DNA of 64,000 bases from Gari tellinella (GCA_922989275.2 OV277864.1:7378001-7442000), one strand, 5' to 3'; positions 34,902 through 46,242 are shown, counted from the first letter of the stretch. Translations and numbers: made by a program. The notes: generated by a model not told the origin, from the letters alone.

Positions 34902-35768
34902 CATACTGAAAATATAGTTTTATAAGTGTCGAATTAGAGAGGTGTTGTCGTAAATATCTGAAAAGTTATATTTCAGGACACCAATTACATCTACAGATAT
35001 ATCCGAACAACAACGACACGGTTATGTAAATGCATGCATATGTCAATTCACTGCCTAGCGCGACAACACTAACACTTTCATACAGTTTGCTCACAATAAA
35101 GAATGGACCGATAATACGGAAAAAAGCTTGCTTTTTTCCGTTCTTAAGTAATGCATGTAAAAAAAAAAAAAAAGGTATTCCGATTCAATTCAATCCCTGA
35201 CAGGCTTAAAAAGTGTTCGATTTGCTCGTGAATAACTTCCTCATGACTAAGCGACAATAAAACATGGGGGCTGTCATCTTGGAATCATATGATGACGTCA
35301 CGGCTTTTTAACACGATCTATTTATATAGTTTCAGTTTCAGTTTATATAGAGAAACGTTGTGTGTGACGTTCCGTAATTTCAGGTTTCGATGCTATATTT
35401 AAAAACGTTGAAACGAAGCGTTGATAAACTTTGAACAAAACATTTCCATTTTAAGCATAAATAACCCACAACACTCACTTGTAATGTTTTCCTCATAAGG
35501 ATAAAGCTTAAAATTCATAAATGAACGGTATTTGCAAAAAGCTACTTCTTCATCGAACCGATAAAAATAACGGATTATATAAAAAAAAAAATAATCAATA
35601 CGTCATCCATATAAATAATGACGGAATTATTTGTGGTCCAAAAATAGTTTCAGATTGCATATACGGAGGAGTTTTAACATACACGGGTGCATACAGATCA
35701 TTTTGATTATATGGTTTAACAACATATAGATCTTGACCCAAACAATTTAGGTATATAATAAAGTTCGA
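34902..35768. other. unassigned
   Basis: A 13-base poly-A run is at 35161-35173. A short TTCCGTTCTTAAG inverted repeat near 35117-35145 pairs with CGGAAAAAAGC. No gene seen. Confidence 0.4.
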
Positions 35769-35836
35769 GTTGGTTGTGTAATCCAGATCACACGAGAGGT
35801 GTAGCCTCGAGTGTGATCTGGATTACACAACCAACT
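35769..35836. repeat. near-perfect hairpin, ~32-bp arms
   Basis: AGTTGGTTGTGTAATCCAGA pairs with TCTGGATTACACAACCAACT. The loop region is ACGAGAGGTGTAGCCTCGAG. Confidence 0.95.
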
Positions 35837-36745
35837 GATACAAGACAGCTGATCACACACTGGTGATATTCCGGGTTTTTTTCTCCTACAATTTTGCTCT
35901 TTTTTCGTCCATAGACAAAGCCTAAACACATATTTTTACCTATATGATTGTACCTACAATGTACATATAGCTGCAAAATTACTATTCGGAATACCTTTTA
36001 AGTGTTCGATCAAATTTAATGTTTTCGTACATTGCGGTCTGCCATACACAATTCAATTCAATTATCATTTACTGCATTTAACATACACCGTACGCTTAAA
36101 GCAATCATGATATAATAACACAACACAGTTATATATGAACATATTTAAGTCTAATTTGTAAGGCTTTTGTAATCGTCTAAAAATGAAACTAATTCTGACT
36201 GTATACATTGGAACTACTGGTATCTTTCTTTAGTGAAAAAAAAACAATTTTTAATACGCTAAAGGGAACTGTTTAGGTGGTCCCTAACAGAGGCGACTTT
36301 TGGTGTGAAATGTTCATTCCTTTAGAAATCGTGAACTTGTTTCTACTGAAAGCGCCATGGGAAAGACAGAGCACGAAACTAGCAGAGTATCGATATCTGA
36401 GTCACATGTACGCATAATAATAGATTCAAGACAGTTTTTAATTATGAGTTCTTTTTATTTCTTTGAAAAGAATAGCTTTATTAACAGAAAAAGAGAGATT
36501 GTTTACGCGAGTCGATCGAGGGGAAAAAATCTAATCACGTGATATGTACTAACCGAAAAAATCAATGTGTACGGTTTTGTACAAATCGGTAACATGTGCA
36601 GTGTCAGCCTATCAGATTCCAAGAATTTATGATGACTGGACGTAAAACGATTGAAATTACTTGGGGAAATTCGGAGGAACACGTATCTGCTGTTTAACAT
36701 GTTTATTTTCACATATCATAACAACAATAAACGAAGGCACATTCC
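35837..36745. other. unassigned
   Basis: No repeat edge or gene is convincing. CGAGTCGATCGAGGGG and ATCACGTGAT near 36507-36542 resemble 13270-13300. Confidence 0.35.
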
Positions 36746-37309
36746 GCTTAACAGTGAAGCCTGAAAATAGATGTATTCGTTATTTTTAGATTAAAACATA
36801 ATGAGCACATGAAACATATGCAAAGGCACGACAAGACGAGAGAAGTGAACAGAGACAGCAACACTTCATAAGCAATATAAAACAGAGGTTACGGTTAAAT
36901 GGGCATAATGATATAAGCCATCAACATCATTTATAATTGCCATAGTTACAATCATAATTATCTGGGGTATCCATGTCTCCAAGTAAGGAGAGATTTTCCA
37001 GCACTAATATATTTATGGTTGCACGAAATCCTAGGGTTTCAGAATCAACATCATGAATGACACTGGGGAAGTTCAATGTACTCCCTCTTATATTGGACCC
37101 TTGTAGCAGCGTAGTCACATGACCACTACCACATAATCACAGGTGAATAACTTAAGAAATCACTTGTCGAAACGAATTATAAACTTAGGATCCTATGTAA
37201 TAAAGTAACCGCATGTATCTTTTCTTGTGAGACCTCCGTTCAATATACAAAAACACCAACTATGACAATTGAATCCCAGAAAAGCTGCAAGATAGGATTT
37301 TATTTTATT
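36746..37309 (-). other. 3' part of duplicated locus, copy 2
   Basis: Colinear with 16620-17110: GTGAAGCCTGAAAATAGATG, then GAAATCCTAGGGT and TGTCGAAACGAATTATAAAC. Carries the candidate last coding exon at 37051-37099 and presumably the 3' UTR. A minus-strand frame at 36927-37118 overlaps it in another phase and is likely incidental. Confidence 0.65.
37051..37099 (-). CDS. secreted Cys peptide, copy 2, candidate last exon
   Basis: After a weak CTACAAG acceptor the frame, in the phase left by the previous exon, encodes about 15 residues containing YKREYIELPQCHS and stops at TGA 37051-37053. It would supply the sixth cysteine of the mature peptide. The acceptor has no good pyrimidine tract, and the corresponding copy 1 exon would stop at once, so this exon needs cDNA support. 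Confidence 0.35.
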
Positions 37310-37576
37310 TGTTGTGATTGTATGTCGCTTTTCACAGTAGTTCAGTCATATCGCGACGTCCAGCATATAAACAGTTGAGAAAGACCCCAGAAGCCTTTTA
37401 TGCACTGTTTCATGCACAAATCTGCAACTTGATAGAACCACCGACCTTTTGCAAGCCAATTGGATGGTTTCAACACATGAAAAGTCCGATGATCCCAGAC
37501 CGGGATTCGAACTCACAGCGGTAAGGTGCTTAGTTATGTAAGTCACAGTGACTATACCACTAGGTCACGGAGGCCC
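37310..37576 (-). mobile_element. tRNA-derived SINE 2
   Basis: On the minus strand the head reads CCTCCGTGACCTAGTGGTAT (A box) and GAGTTCGAATCCC (B box). The body GACCCCAGAAGCC and CATGAAACAGTGCATAAA matches the copy at 56449-56655. It is inserted in copy 2 of the duplicated locus and absent from copy 1. Confidence 0.8.
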
Positions 37577-38062
37577 CCCGCAAGGTAGGAAAGTCTCTTG
37601 GAGCTAATTAAGAGTGTTACATAGCCTTTCATTCGCAGCAGTATTGCCTTATTCAAAAGTGTCTGCAGGTATAGCCTCCTATTGTATTATTATCCTACAT
37701 TTTGAATTGAGGAAACATTAAATACGAGTGCCAAACAAGTGTGGAACTCTTAGAGTACAGTTTATAATCGAACAATTGTGACGCAAATATGGCCCAAATC
37801 TGATCTGGAGTTATGTTTGTAAAACGTTAGGGTTAAGTCTGAGATCATTCTCAAGCTGTTGATTGGTCCAATTTGCTCATATCAGATCAATCAAATATTT
37901 GAAAACAATGTCCGACTCATCTCAAACGCTTTATAACCAAATGACATGTATCTGTAAGACGTAAGCCAGTGATCAGTCATTGACGATTACCATACAAATG
38001 CTTGATATAGACCTTGTTGGTTTTCTATTGAAAATGTTTCTCAGCTAACGATTTATACTCAC

Positions 38063-38213
38063 GAATCGCATGCATTTGGACACAGGGAGGTAGCCAAAGA
38101 GCCAAGAGGAATTGTCTTGAGGCCGTATTCACAGGCGAGCTCACAGGTTGTGTGGACTGTTCCAGATTTAAGAGCTGCGCAGGTTGAATCCTTAATCGAT
38201 TGTAAACTTGGAA
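38063..38213 (-). CDS. secreted Cys peptide, copy 2, coding exon 2
   Basis: A 151-bp exon with a TTCCAG acceptor and a GTGAGT donor, the same length and phases as its paralogue at 17823-17973. It encodes PSLQSIKDSTCAALKSG, TCELACEYGLKTIPLG and SLCPNACDS, so five cysteines in this exon. With the last-exon cysteine the mature peptide would have six, enough for three disulfides. That layout is typical of stable secreted peptides. No known family pattern (defensin, macin, mytilin) is evident. Copy 2 looks the better preserved of the two paralogues. Confidence 0.8.
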
Positions 38214-38271
38214 CTGGAAAATACAACAAATCATTGTAAACTCTTAAATCAGCACTCTTTACAGGGGGGAT

Positions 38272-38470
38272 GACGTTATTCTTTCCCAATGAAAGCGTTT
38301 ATTCAAAACCCGTTATTTCAAGTGCAAACAGATTAAAGCCAGTTGCTACGTCTTGTATTCCTTCGTCCGATGTGGCTCACAACTGTTTACCACTCAGATT
38401 ACAATTAATCGTCAATACAATCTAAATGTTTATGACATTGCGTTTGACCTAAGCCACCCCCGTGACGTAT
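38272..38470. mobile_element. family B MITE, degraded, in intron 1 of copy 2
   Basis: CAGGGGGGATGACGTTATTC left end and an eroded core (GCAAACAGATTAAAGCCAG). It sits at the same distance from coding exon 2 as the copy at 18021, so both descend from one insertion before the gene duplication. Confidence 0.7.
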
Positions 38471-39673
38471 TATAGGCACTTGCTATCGTTTGTAAACACG
38501 AAAACCTACGTTCTGTTCCAAACATGTGAATAATCAGAAATGCAAGGGGAGAATATAACAGTTTTACCTTTCTCAATACATGTGTATGTTTTTTCAAAAT
38601 TGTAATGAAGTGCGGAAGTTTATAAGCCGTTTTCTGTATTTAAATGATCATAGAAAAACTTCGACGCTCAGTTGTCAGGAACACCCAGCCATATTTATCG
38701 TGTCACGTGACAAGCAATTTTGTCATTGTTCAGTAGGTGTACGCAAGAATAGGAATCTGTAAGACCATGCTGATCTAAGTTTGTAATTTTCATTTGAGGC
38801 ATCCAAAGCAAATTACATGAGCTACTCCCCAATATCCATGTTTAAGGCTTTGGAGAGTCTTAGGGAGTGTGGGACTTAAATCCAAACCACCCTTTCTTTT
38901 AATATGCGTTCACAGTTAAACTTACACTTTTCGTCATTTATATTTTAAATTGTTTGAAAATCATGACAAATTTGAAGCAAAAATTGCTAACAAAAAATAA
39001 CTTTGACTCACCAGTATGAAATCAAGCGTACACAATGCAGCACAGTATGAAATTTATTTATAACTTTAAAAATAACTGCAATATAGGTCAATCAATTAGA
39101 GGCGTCGAAAGTAACGAGTCCCAACAAATATGGCGGCTTCTACGGTAGTGTCAAATCGCCGATGCTCTGAACAACTGAATCATTTAAACTTGCCATTAAA
39201 TGGTTTATCATCAATTTAGCACATTTAACTTCAGCCATTGTTTTAATCACGTTCATTTTACAGCTGTCAAAAATTACGGCGAGTTTATCGTTTAATGGCG
39301 TCGAAACTGGTAACGCTAGGATATATTAGTGGTATTACATTCTTTAGCTTTTTAAGCATCGAAACTTATGTAACTAAAAAAACCTATCAATTTCCTTAGC
39401 ATGTTCACCAGTTTTTATTTGATTGTCAAACAGATAAGAACAACATCAAATATCAGGTTACTTGGCGTCTAGATTTGCTTTAGCCCCTTCATTATTGTCC
39501 TGACGTCATCTAATTTAAACAAGTGTCGTCGGTTAACTTTCTCACATTGAGATATTATATAATTTAATTTAAGAAATATTGATCAAGTTTCAAGCAGTTC
39601 TGCGGCGTCTGATCAAGACAATCAAAACCGTTTGATAATATAAGTTGGCTCGAGGTAAAGCGGAGGAAGGGTA
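38471..39673. other. intron sequence, unassigned
   Basis: Lies in intron 1 of gene copy 2. Worn core pieces are at about 39428-39475 and 39590-39635. AAATATGGCGGCTTC (39126) echoes the ATGGC motif of the large palindrome but stands alone. Confidence 0.45.
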
Positions 39674-39820
39674 CAGTGGAGAAAACGGATAACCCGGCGT
39701 CTGACCAGGCTCTAAACTGCTTGCCACTCAACTTAATATCAATAGCCAGAATTGTCAACACCTTTTTGCGTTTGCGTTTCGTTTTCGTTTAAACGGAGAA
39801 GAATAACGTTTTCTCCACTG
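39674..39820. mobile_element. family B MITE, internally deleted
   Basis: TA-flanked. CAGTGGAGAAAACGG joins directly to the right half of the core (ATAACCCGGCGTCTGACCAG) and ends GAATAACGTTTTCTCCACTG. The left arm between the terminal repeat and the palindrome centre is deleted. Confidence 0.85.
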
Positions 39821-40011
39821 TATATGCAAATGCCATTAACCAGTTGAATAGTTACCCATTTCACTTCAATCAGCAATCACAATAGACTATGTACACATCT
39901 TATATCCAGATCAGACGCTGAGTTATCCAGAATCATTTTAGAGTCCAAACAATTTGATACTTGACTCACCATATGCGTTCATTTATACTGCCTTAATTCT
40001 ACTGTAAACTA

Positions 40012-40340
40012 CAGTGCTCCCTCTATACAGCGACACCCAGTGGGAGACAAAACATATGTACGTTGTACAGAGGAAGTAGTTTTTGGGAGGGAAATTGGCT
40101 TACATTTGCAAACAGATTGAATCAAGATCAATCGCCGCGTTTTGCCACTCTTAAGTATGTTTCTTCTATCAAAATGTCCAATATGTTACTTTATGAAAAA
40201 ACAGCAGACGACAGTTTTAAGTAGACGATATTGCAGCAGTGAAATCGTTATACATAATTGTCTTGTTTGGGGAACAGCGGAAAACTTCGTTGTAATGAGG
40301 GAGTCGTTGCTGGGAGGGCCGTTGTAGAGAGGGAACACTG
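40012..40340 (-). mobile_element. family A MITE, full length
   Basis: TA-flanked. CAGTGCTCCCTCTATACAG left end and AGAGAGGGAACACTG right end. The core is reduced to one arm (GATTGAATCAAGATCAATCG). Confidence 0.85.
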
Positions 40341-40371
40341 TATGTTCCAGTTAGCGTTTTATTAACCCTTT

Positions 40372-40614
40372 ACCTGATAGCATTGTTTCTAGTATTGAAG
40401 ATATGTGACTAATTAAAGCAGGTTGAAAGTAAAGCAGAATGCGCCCTAAGGCGCATTCTGCTTTACTTTCAGCCTGCTTTAAGCTATTAATTGCTAGAAT
40501 AAGGAAAGTATTAAATATGACACATATTCGTTACGGTATAATTTGGAACTATTTTCTTCAGCGGATGAATACAATGAATGTGCTAAAAGTCGCTTCTATA
40601 AGGGAAAGTGTTAA
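40372..40614 (+). mobile_element. family C MITE, full length
   Basis: Starts TTAACCCTTTACCTG and ends GGAAAGTGTTAA, the TTAA-bounded layout of piggyBac-type elements. The centre is a near-perfect hairpin: AAAGCAGGTTGAAAGTAAAG and CAGAATGCGCC face GGCGCATTCTG and CTTTACTTTCAGCCTGCTTT. No coding capacity. Confidence 0.85.
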
Positions 40615-41399
40615 AGCAGACAATTAAATGGCGAACATGTTAAACAGGAAATAACATTTGGTTTTTAAAGGGTTAATACATGTACATGGTTTTATGTCAG
40701 ATATCAAATGTGAACCGTACAAAGCGGCACCAAACGAAACAAATATGTCTGATGTCTTGGCCATGTGTGTTGAGTACTAACCAACTACCGTCAGGAAGAC
40801 GTATTTTCACTTTTAAGCAAAAAAACACAAACGTTCTAACATAAGATGTAGAAAACTGAGGAGTTTTAAAAAGTAAAGTACTATTGTAGTAGGAAAGCCG
40901 TTATCCTTTGACAAAAGAAACGATTGAGCTTAACTTGTCTTTTCTTTGCAAACCATTGGGAACTAGATCAGAAAATTGATAACCCGTGGTCTGTTCAAGC
41001 TCAGAATTGTTTTTTACTCCTATAAGATAAAGCATGGTTTTTTTTTTCAAAATCTATAATGGTCTAATTTTCTCTGGCATTGGGTAGGTGTTGAGATTCG
41101 TTCTAGTGTAAAAGAAAATTAGGTTTTCTCCACTGTTTAAGTAACCGCGAACATCAAGTATACGGATTTGTTTAGGTGGTCCCCAAAGTGAAGTGTTATT
41201 ATATGAAAATGGGAATGTCAAATTGTTAATTTTAGCACTCATACTCGAATATCAAAAAGTGACTTACAACTAACTACTGTTACCTAAGCAGAAATACATT
41301 ATTCTTTTCCGTTTAAACAAAACTGAACGAAAATCATTATAAAAGGAAAATCGGAATGTGGACGTGTTTTTAAACGGGGAAAATAACACCTTACCATAT
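40615..41399. other. intron sequence with degraded family B copy
   Basis: A diverged family B relic spans about 40890-41138 (AAAGCCGTTATCCTTTG left, AGGTTTTCTCCACTG right). Confidence 0.55.
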
Positions 41400-41469
41400 G
41401 TAGCTCTTCGTTAACCGCTTCACTGCCTTACCGCCGAGTTGGTTAACCCCTTCACTGCCTTATCTTATA

Positions 41470-41706
41470 TGCGTTATTCTTTCCCATTTAAACGCAAACG
41501 AAATGCATACGCAGTGCACGAAAAGGAACAAAATGACAACATTTTGACATTCCTTATGATTTATTATAATCTGAGTGGCAAACAGTTTAGAGCCAGATCA
41601 GACAACGGTTTACCCGGCGTCTGATCTGGCCCCAAACTGTTTGCAATGGAAATAATAGTTTTAGCGTAAACGCGTTAAATGGGAAAGCATAGCGTATTCC
41701 CCACGG
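41470..41706. mobile_element. family B MITE inside the minisatellite
   Basis: GCGTTATTCTTTCCCATTTA left part and AAAGCATAGCGTATTCCCCA right part, with core GAGCCAGATCAGACAACGG facing CCCGGCGTCTGATCTGGCCC. Minisatellite units lie on both sides. Confidence 0.8.
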
Positions 41707-41946
41707 TAACTACTTCACGTCCTTACCCATGAGTAGATCAACCCTTCGCTGCCTTACGCCTGTTAGGATAAACCACTTCGCTTTATTAACCACGAGTTGG
41801 TAAACCCCTTTACTTTCTTACCTCTGAATTGATTTACCGCTTTACTTCACTACCTTTGAGATGGTTAACCCTTCTAATACTTATCCCTTAGTAGATTAAC
41901 CCCTTATTGCATTATCCCTGACTAAATTACTCCAATTACTACTTTA

Positions 41947-41962
41947 CCCCCCCCCCCCCCCC
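41947..41962 (+). repeat. poly-C tract (16 C)
   Basis: Grew from the TTACCCC phrase of a minisatellite unit. Confidence 0.95.
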
Positions 41963-42973
41963 AAGACATACCTCCGAGTTTGTTCATCTCTTTACTATAT
42001 TACACTTGAATTGGCTACCTCTTCACGGCCTTACACCTGAGTTGGTTAACCCCTCACTTCCTTACCCGTGACACCTTTAACCATATATCGCCTTACCCTT
42101 GAGTTGGTTAACCCCTTCAGCGCCTTCTCTCAGAGGTTGTTACTCTTTCACTGTCATATCCCCAAGTTGTCTTATTTATTTACTGTCTTAGCCCAGGGCG
42201 GAATATTCCCTTTGCTTCCTTACCCCCGAGTTAGGTGGCCGCTTTCACTACTTGATCTCCGAGTTAAATAGCCCATTTTCTTCAATACCATTGCGTAGAC
42301 TAACTACTTAACTGCATGATATATTGGTGTTAGTTAAACACTTCACTTCCCAAACCTCAAATTGTTTAGCCCCTTTACTGCCTTACCGTCGAGTTGGTAA
42401 ACCACTTCATCCTCTTACCCCGAGTTGGTAAACACTTTACTGCTTTACCCCCAAATTCATTAATTTACTGCCTTATCCCCGAACCTTTCCTATGTTTGAT
42501 AACCCATTTACTCCCTTACTGCTGAAAAGATTAATCCCATTCACTTTTCTCATCCCTGAGTTAATTAAACCCTTTACTTCCTTCTTACAGAAATGGTTAA
42601 TCATGTCACTGCATTTCCCCTAGTACACCACTTCATATCACTTAGTTGGTTAACTCTTCACAGTCTTACCAATCAGTTAGTTCACAATTGCACAGCATTA
42701 CCCCTAAGTATATTAACCCATTCACTGCCTTACCTCTGAGATGATAAACCCTTCAACTAAACTACCGCTGAGATTGTCTTTCCTTAGAGTTGCTGGACCT
42801 TTATTCTCCTTTCCCCCCTGAGACGATTGACCCCTTCACTTTACCCATGTGCTAGTTAACACCTTTACCTTCTTACCCCTGTGACGGTTAACCCCTTTAC
42901 TTTATTATCACTTTATTGGTTAAAATGTTTACTTCTCTACCACCGATATAGTTAACCCTTTTACAACCTTTAC

Positions 42974-43165
42974 CAGAGCTCCAGATAAGAGGGAGTAATC
43001 TGAAAAAATCGAACATTGTCTCACTCATACAGCACCAAATCCTATGGTGCTACTACTCATTAGAATGGTCTTTTCGAGACCATTCTAATGAGTTGTGACA
43101 CCATAGGGTTTAAAGCAGAAATAAATAATTTAGTTTTTGAAAAAGTCCCCTTATCTGGAGCCCTG
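42974..43165. mobile_element. family D (hAT-like) MITE inside the minisatellite
   Basis: CAGAGCTCCAGATAAGAGGG to CCCCTTATCTGGAGCCCTG. The centre is a near-perfect hairpin (CATTAGAATGGTC / GACCATTCTAATG). It is flanked on both sides by CTTTAC, though that hexamer also occurs in the array, so the true 8-bp duplication cannot be fixed. Confidence 0.85.
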
Positions 43166-44349
43166 CTTTACTACCCTACGCTTGAAATGGTTAACCACTT
43201 ATCTATATTTCCCCTTTTACGGGTTTACTCATTTATTTCCTTACCTCTGAGATGGTAAACCCTTACTATCTTACTCCTAATGTTGTTAACCTCTTTAATG
43301 CCTTATTCTTTAGATTGTTAACCCATTCCCTACTTTACCCTTGAATTGGTTAACCCATTTTCTTCTTAAACACCAATAAAGTTAACTCTTCCAATGCCTT
43401 ACCTCCCCTTCACTGCTATGCCCCTGAGTAAATTGACATGTTAACGCCCTTATCACTGTTTAGCTCTTACTGTCTTACCTCTGGGCTGGTTTACCCCTTT
43501 ACTGCCGTTTACTACCTGAGTTGGTTAATCCTTTCACAACTTTACCTTCATTTTAGTTCAATCCTTCACCGTCTTATCCCTGATTTGACGAGCCCTTCAC
43601 TGCCCAACCCTCAAGTTATGTAACTGCATTACTGTCTTACCTCCTATATTGTTAGCCCCTTCACTCTGTTTCCCCCGTATTGGTTGACCTCTTTACTTAT
43701 TTACCTTTGTCATTGTTAAACTTTCACATCCTATCCCAGACTTGTTTTAACTCATCACTCCCTTAACCCCAAGTTAGGTAAGCCCTTCACTGCCTTATCC
43801 CTGATTGGGTACATCCCTTCAATGCCTTACTGTCGAATTGGTTAACTCTTTAAATGCCTTATCCCCGAGTTGGTTAACCTTTTCACTTCCTTACCCTCGA
43901 GTTGATTAACCACTTTACGACCTTACCTCTGACATGATTAAAATTTCACTGCCGTATGCCCTAGTCAGTTAATCCATTCACAGCCTAGCCTCCTAGTTTG
44001 TTAACCAATTCACCTGAGTTGGTTAACCTTTCACTGTCTAATTTCCAAGTTATTTAACTCATTCACTACCTTAACCCTCAGGTGGTTAACACATGCACTA
44101 CCTTACCACCCGAGTAAGTAAATCCCGTCAGGTGATTGATCACTCATTGTAGTGATAATTGCAAACGTTTTCATACTGATCAGACGGGTCTAAGCAAGAG
44201 ACAAACTGTTTGATACTCGTATAAAATTGTTTTTCAGCCAGAACGATTCGATATTTCTTAAAAGTTAAAGCATGTGATTTTACTGGCATTGTAGGTGTTC
44301 AATATTTCACGACACGGCATGGTGACACTGTAAAGAAAGCTATATTTAC

Positions 44350-44463
44350 ACGAATCGAAAAGGACACGTTTTTGGTCCTCAGTCAGAGAGTCGAGGTCGA
44401 CAGTCATGCTGTATGCCAGGGGCAGGAGAACGAGAAGTGTCAGACAAACTTTCATCTTGGATT
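44350..44463 (-). CDS. secreted Cys peptide, copy 2, coding exon 1
   Basis: ATG at 44453-44455. Encodes the signal peptide MKVCLTLLVLLPLAYS then MTVDLDSLTEDQKRVLFDS, ending one base into a codon before a GTAAAT donor (44349). A CAG acceptor lies nine bases before the ATG, identical in placement to copy 1. Relative to copy 1 the residues are nearly all conserved, including the acidic LDSLTE stretch that may be a propeptide. Intron 1 from here to exon 2 is 6.1 kb against 0.83 kb in copy 1. Expression and function are unknown. Confidence 0.8.
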
Positions 44464-44529
44464 CTGAAAACGAAAATTAACTCGCTTTAGTAGAATATAT
44501 GAAACCTTTTTATGCGAATTCACGAATGC

Positions 44530-45060
44530 ACCTCATGTACATTACTGTACAAAAAATAGTTTGTACATGAACTTTTCAATTCATTGAAGTAAAGATGAAC
44601 GCGTATGTATTTTATTAGTTACTTAGACATCTACCTATAATGGCGTTATTGTATATGTTTTATACTTTTCAATTGTTTTCTTAACTAACATGTGTTTAGT
44701 TGCATATTGCAGTGGGGAAGATGTTCTGTATCTTTCCTCAACAACACATTTATGCGAAAACATGATATCTACTTCAAACAATTTTGAGCCAGATCAGTTG
44801 TGTGGCAGTGATTGGGTTATTACGACTATTTTCGTCAGGTGAGTCCTATATAGGTCTGTAAAACAAGTTAAATTTCAAATATCTTTTGAATGGCATAATT
44901 ATTAAAATTATAGTTAAAATCATTATTATCAAGATTTTGCATAACAATGTGACAGGCTTATACTAGATTCTAGCTGTGGCAAGTAAACGCACACATTTTT
45001 GAAGAAAATAACAAAAGGTCTCCTTCTATACTTTTTAAAAAGTTCACCTTCACCTCCACC
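44530..45060. other. upstream of copy 2, with family B fragment
   Basis: GTTTAGTTGCATATTGCAGTG and GGGAAGATGTTCTGTATCTT-like sequence at 44697-44740 recurs at 47464-47510, and GGCAGTGATTGGGTTATTAC (44811) recurs at 47403. Both include the left end of a family B MITE. Confidence 0.5.
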
Positions 45061-45061
45061 T

Positions 45062-46085
45062 TCACCTATCCCGTAGTCTGGAGGACCGTAGGGGCACTAC
45101 AGATGACTTGGCAACCAGCTCCTTCCATTCCGTTCTGTTTTCCGCTTTCCGCATCGTTTCCTTCAGACCCATGCCTGTCCAATCTGCAATGTTGACTTCC
45201 CAACGTTTTCTCTGTCGACCTCTTCTTCTCCCTCCGCTTACTGTGCCTTGTAGAATGGTCTTTGAGAGTCCTGAAGATCGTGTAACGTGACCGTACCATC
45301 TCAGCTTCCGCTTTTTCACAGTTGTCAGCAAATCCTCAAATGGTTCAATGGCTTCCCTTATCCTGCAGCAGACTTCTTCATTTGTGATGTGCTCAGTGTA
45401 TGATATACACAATAGTTTCCTGAAGTACCTCATCTCCAGTGCGCTTATCCTGCGTTCCAAATCTGCGTTCAAGATCCAAGATTCACTTGCATACATGAAT
45501 ATGGACATCACCAGTGCACGCATAAACCTTATTTTTGAGCTGAGGCTTATGCTTTGGTCATCCCATATTGGCTTCAGCTTTGCAAGTGCTGCTGTGGTAT
45601 GTGCTGCTCTTGCAAGTATCTCCGGCTGTGATCCTTGATCGCTGACTATGGCACCCAGGTACTTGAAACTATCAACACAACCCAGCTTCTCTCCCTTCAC
45701 CTGTATATATGTGCTGATGCTATTGGAATTGTTGGTCATGATCTTTGTCTTCTCTGCACTAATTTGGATGTCATAGTTGGTACATGACTCATCTAGGCGT
45801 TCCACTAGCTGGACTAACTCCTCCTCCTTCCCAGCTAGGCCGTCTATGTCATCAGCGAAGCGTAGATTCGTTACTATCCTTCCACCGATGCTGGCGGTTC
45901 CTTCGTGGTCTGCCAGAGCGTCTGACATAATTCTCTCTAGGAAGATGTTGAAGAGTGTTGCGGAGAGTAAACATATTGGCCGTACGCCCACTGTCGTTCT
46001 GAACCACTCTCCTACACTACTATTGAAGTACATTGCACTTGTTGCTCTTAAAAAGTTCAGTGGCGGATAAACCCTTTCACTGTCG
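45062..46085 (-). pseudogene. 5'-truncated non-LTR retrotransposon reverse transcriptase (RTE-like)
   Basis: A long frame encodes the C-terminal two thirds of a reverse transcriptase. It includes LRFADDIDGLAG (the YxDD-type catalytic box), ISAEKTKIM, FKYLGAIVSD and a C-terminal region with RKLRWYGHVTRSSGLSKTIL and RRRGRQRKRW, typical of endonuclease-reverse transcriptases of the RTE-like group. It ends PLRSSRLRDR. The block expected as RQGCLLSPTLF reads RPICLLSATLF, losing key residues. The endonuclease and first RT motifs are absent. The open frame continues about 30 codons further upstream, to 46162, but those codons come from flanking DNA. It is a dead 5'-truncated copy, young enough that the frame is still open. 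Confidence 0.85.
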
Positions 46086-46242
46086 AAATAGATAACACTG
46101 TCATCTGCAAACAGCTTGGATACTGATTGTGACGCTGCGTGTGACCATGACATGTTTGACATTCACAGCAATGTTACCTTAGTCAAAAACGCATAATTAC
46201 CAATATTGATAGCAGAAGAAAATACAAGCTGGCGATAGTACG

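Larger units (their letters stand above)
41400..44135 (+). repeat. 32-bp minisatellite array, ~2.7 kb, degenerate
   Basis: Tandem units of about 32 bp whose core reads GAGTTGGTTAACCCCTTCAC followed by a TGCCTTAC-type phrase. Allowing for two transposon insertions, roughly 70 units are present, most differing at several positions. The array lies wholly inside intron 1 of the second secreted-peptide gene; the paralogous intron at 18530-18612 has only two or three units. No ORF of note results from the repeat. Confidence 0.9.

Noticed and set aside
36927..37118. 63-codon minus-strand ORF in the duplicated 3' region
   Set aside because: No ATG start, no counterpart frame in copy 1, and it overlaps the better-supported last exon in another phase.
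37490..37576. Functional tRNA gene on the minus strand
   Set aside because: The head of SINE 2; the anticodon region is expanded and the acceptor does not pair.
41439..43623. ORFs within the minisatellite
   Set aside because: They are read from the 32-bp repeat and MITEs; unit length is not a multiple of three and frames close quickly.
46086..46162. Second YxDD-like box (LFADDSVIYF) at the start of the RTE-like ORF
   Set aside because: It lies upstream of the 5' truncation point, in DNA that matches a MITE core arm (GCAAACAGCTTGGATAC). The resemblance to a reverse-transcriptase catalytic box looks accidental, and the true box is LRFADDIDGLAG further on.
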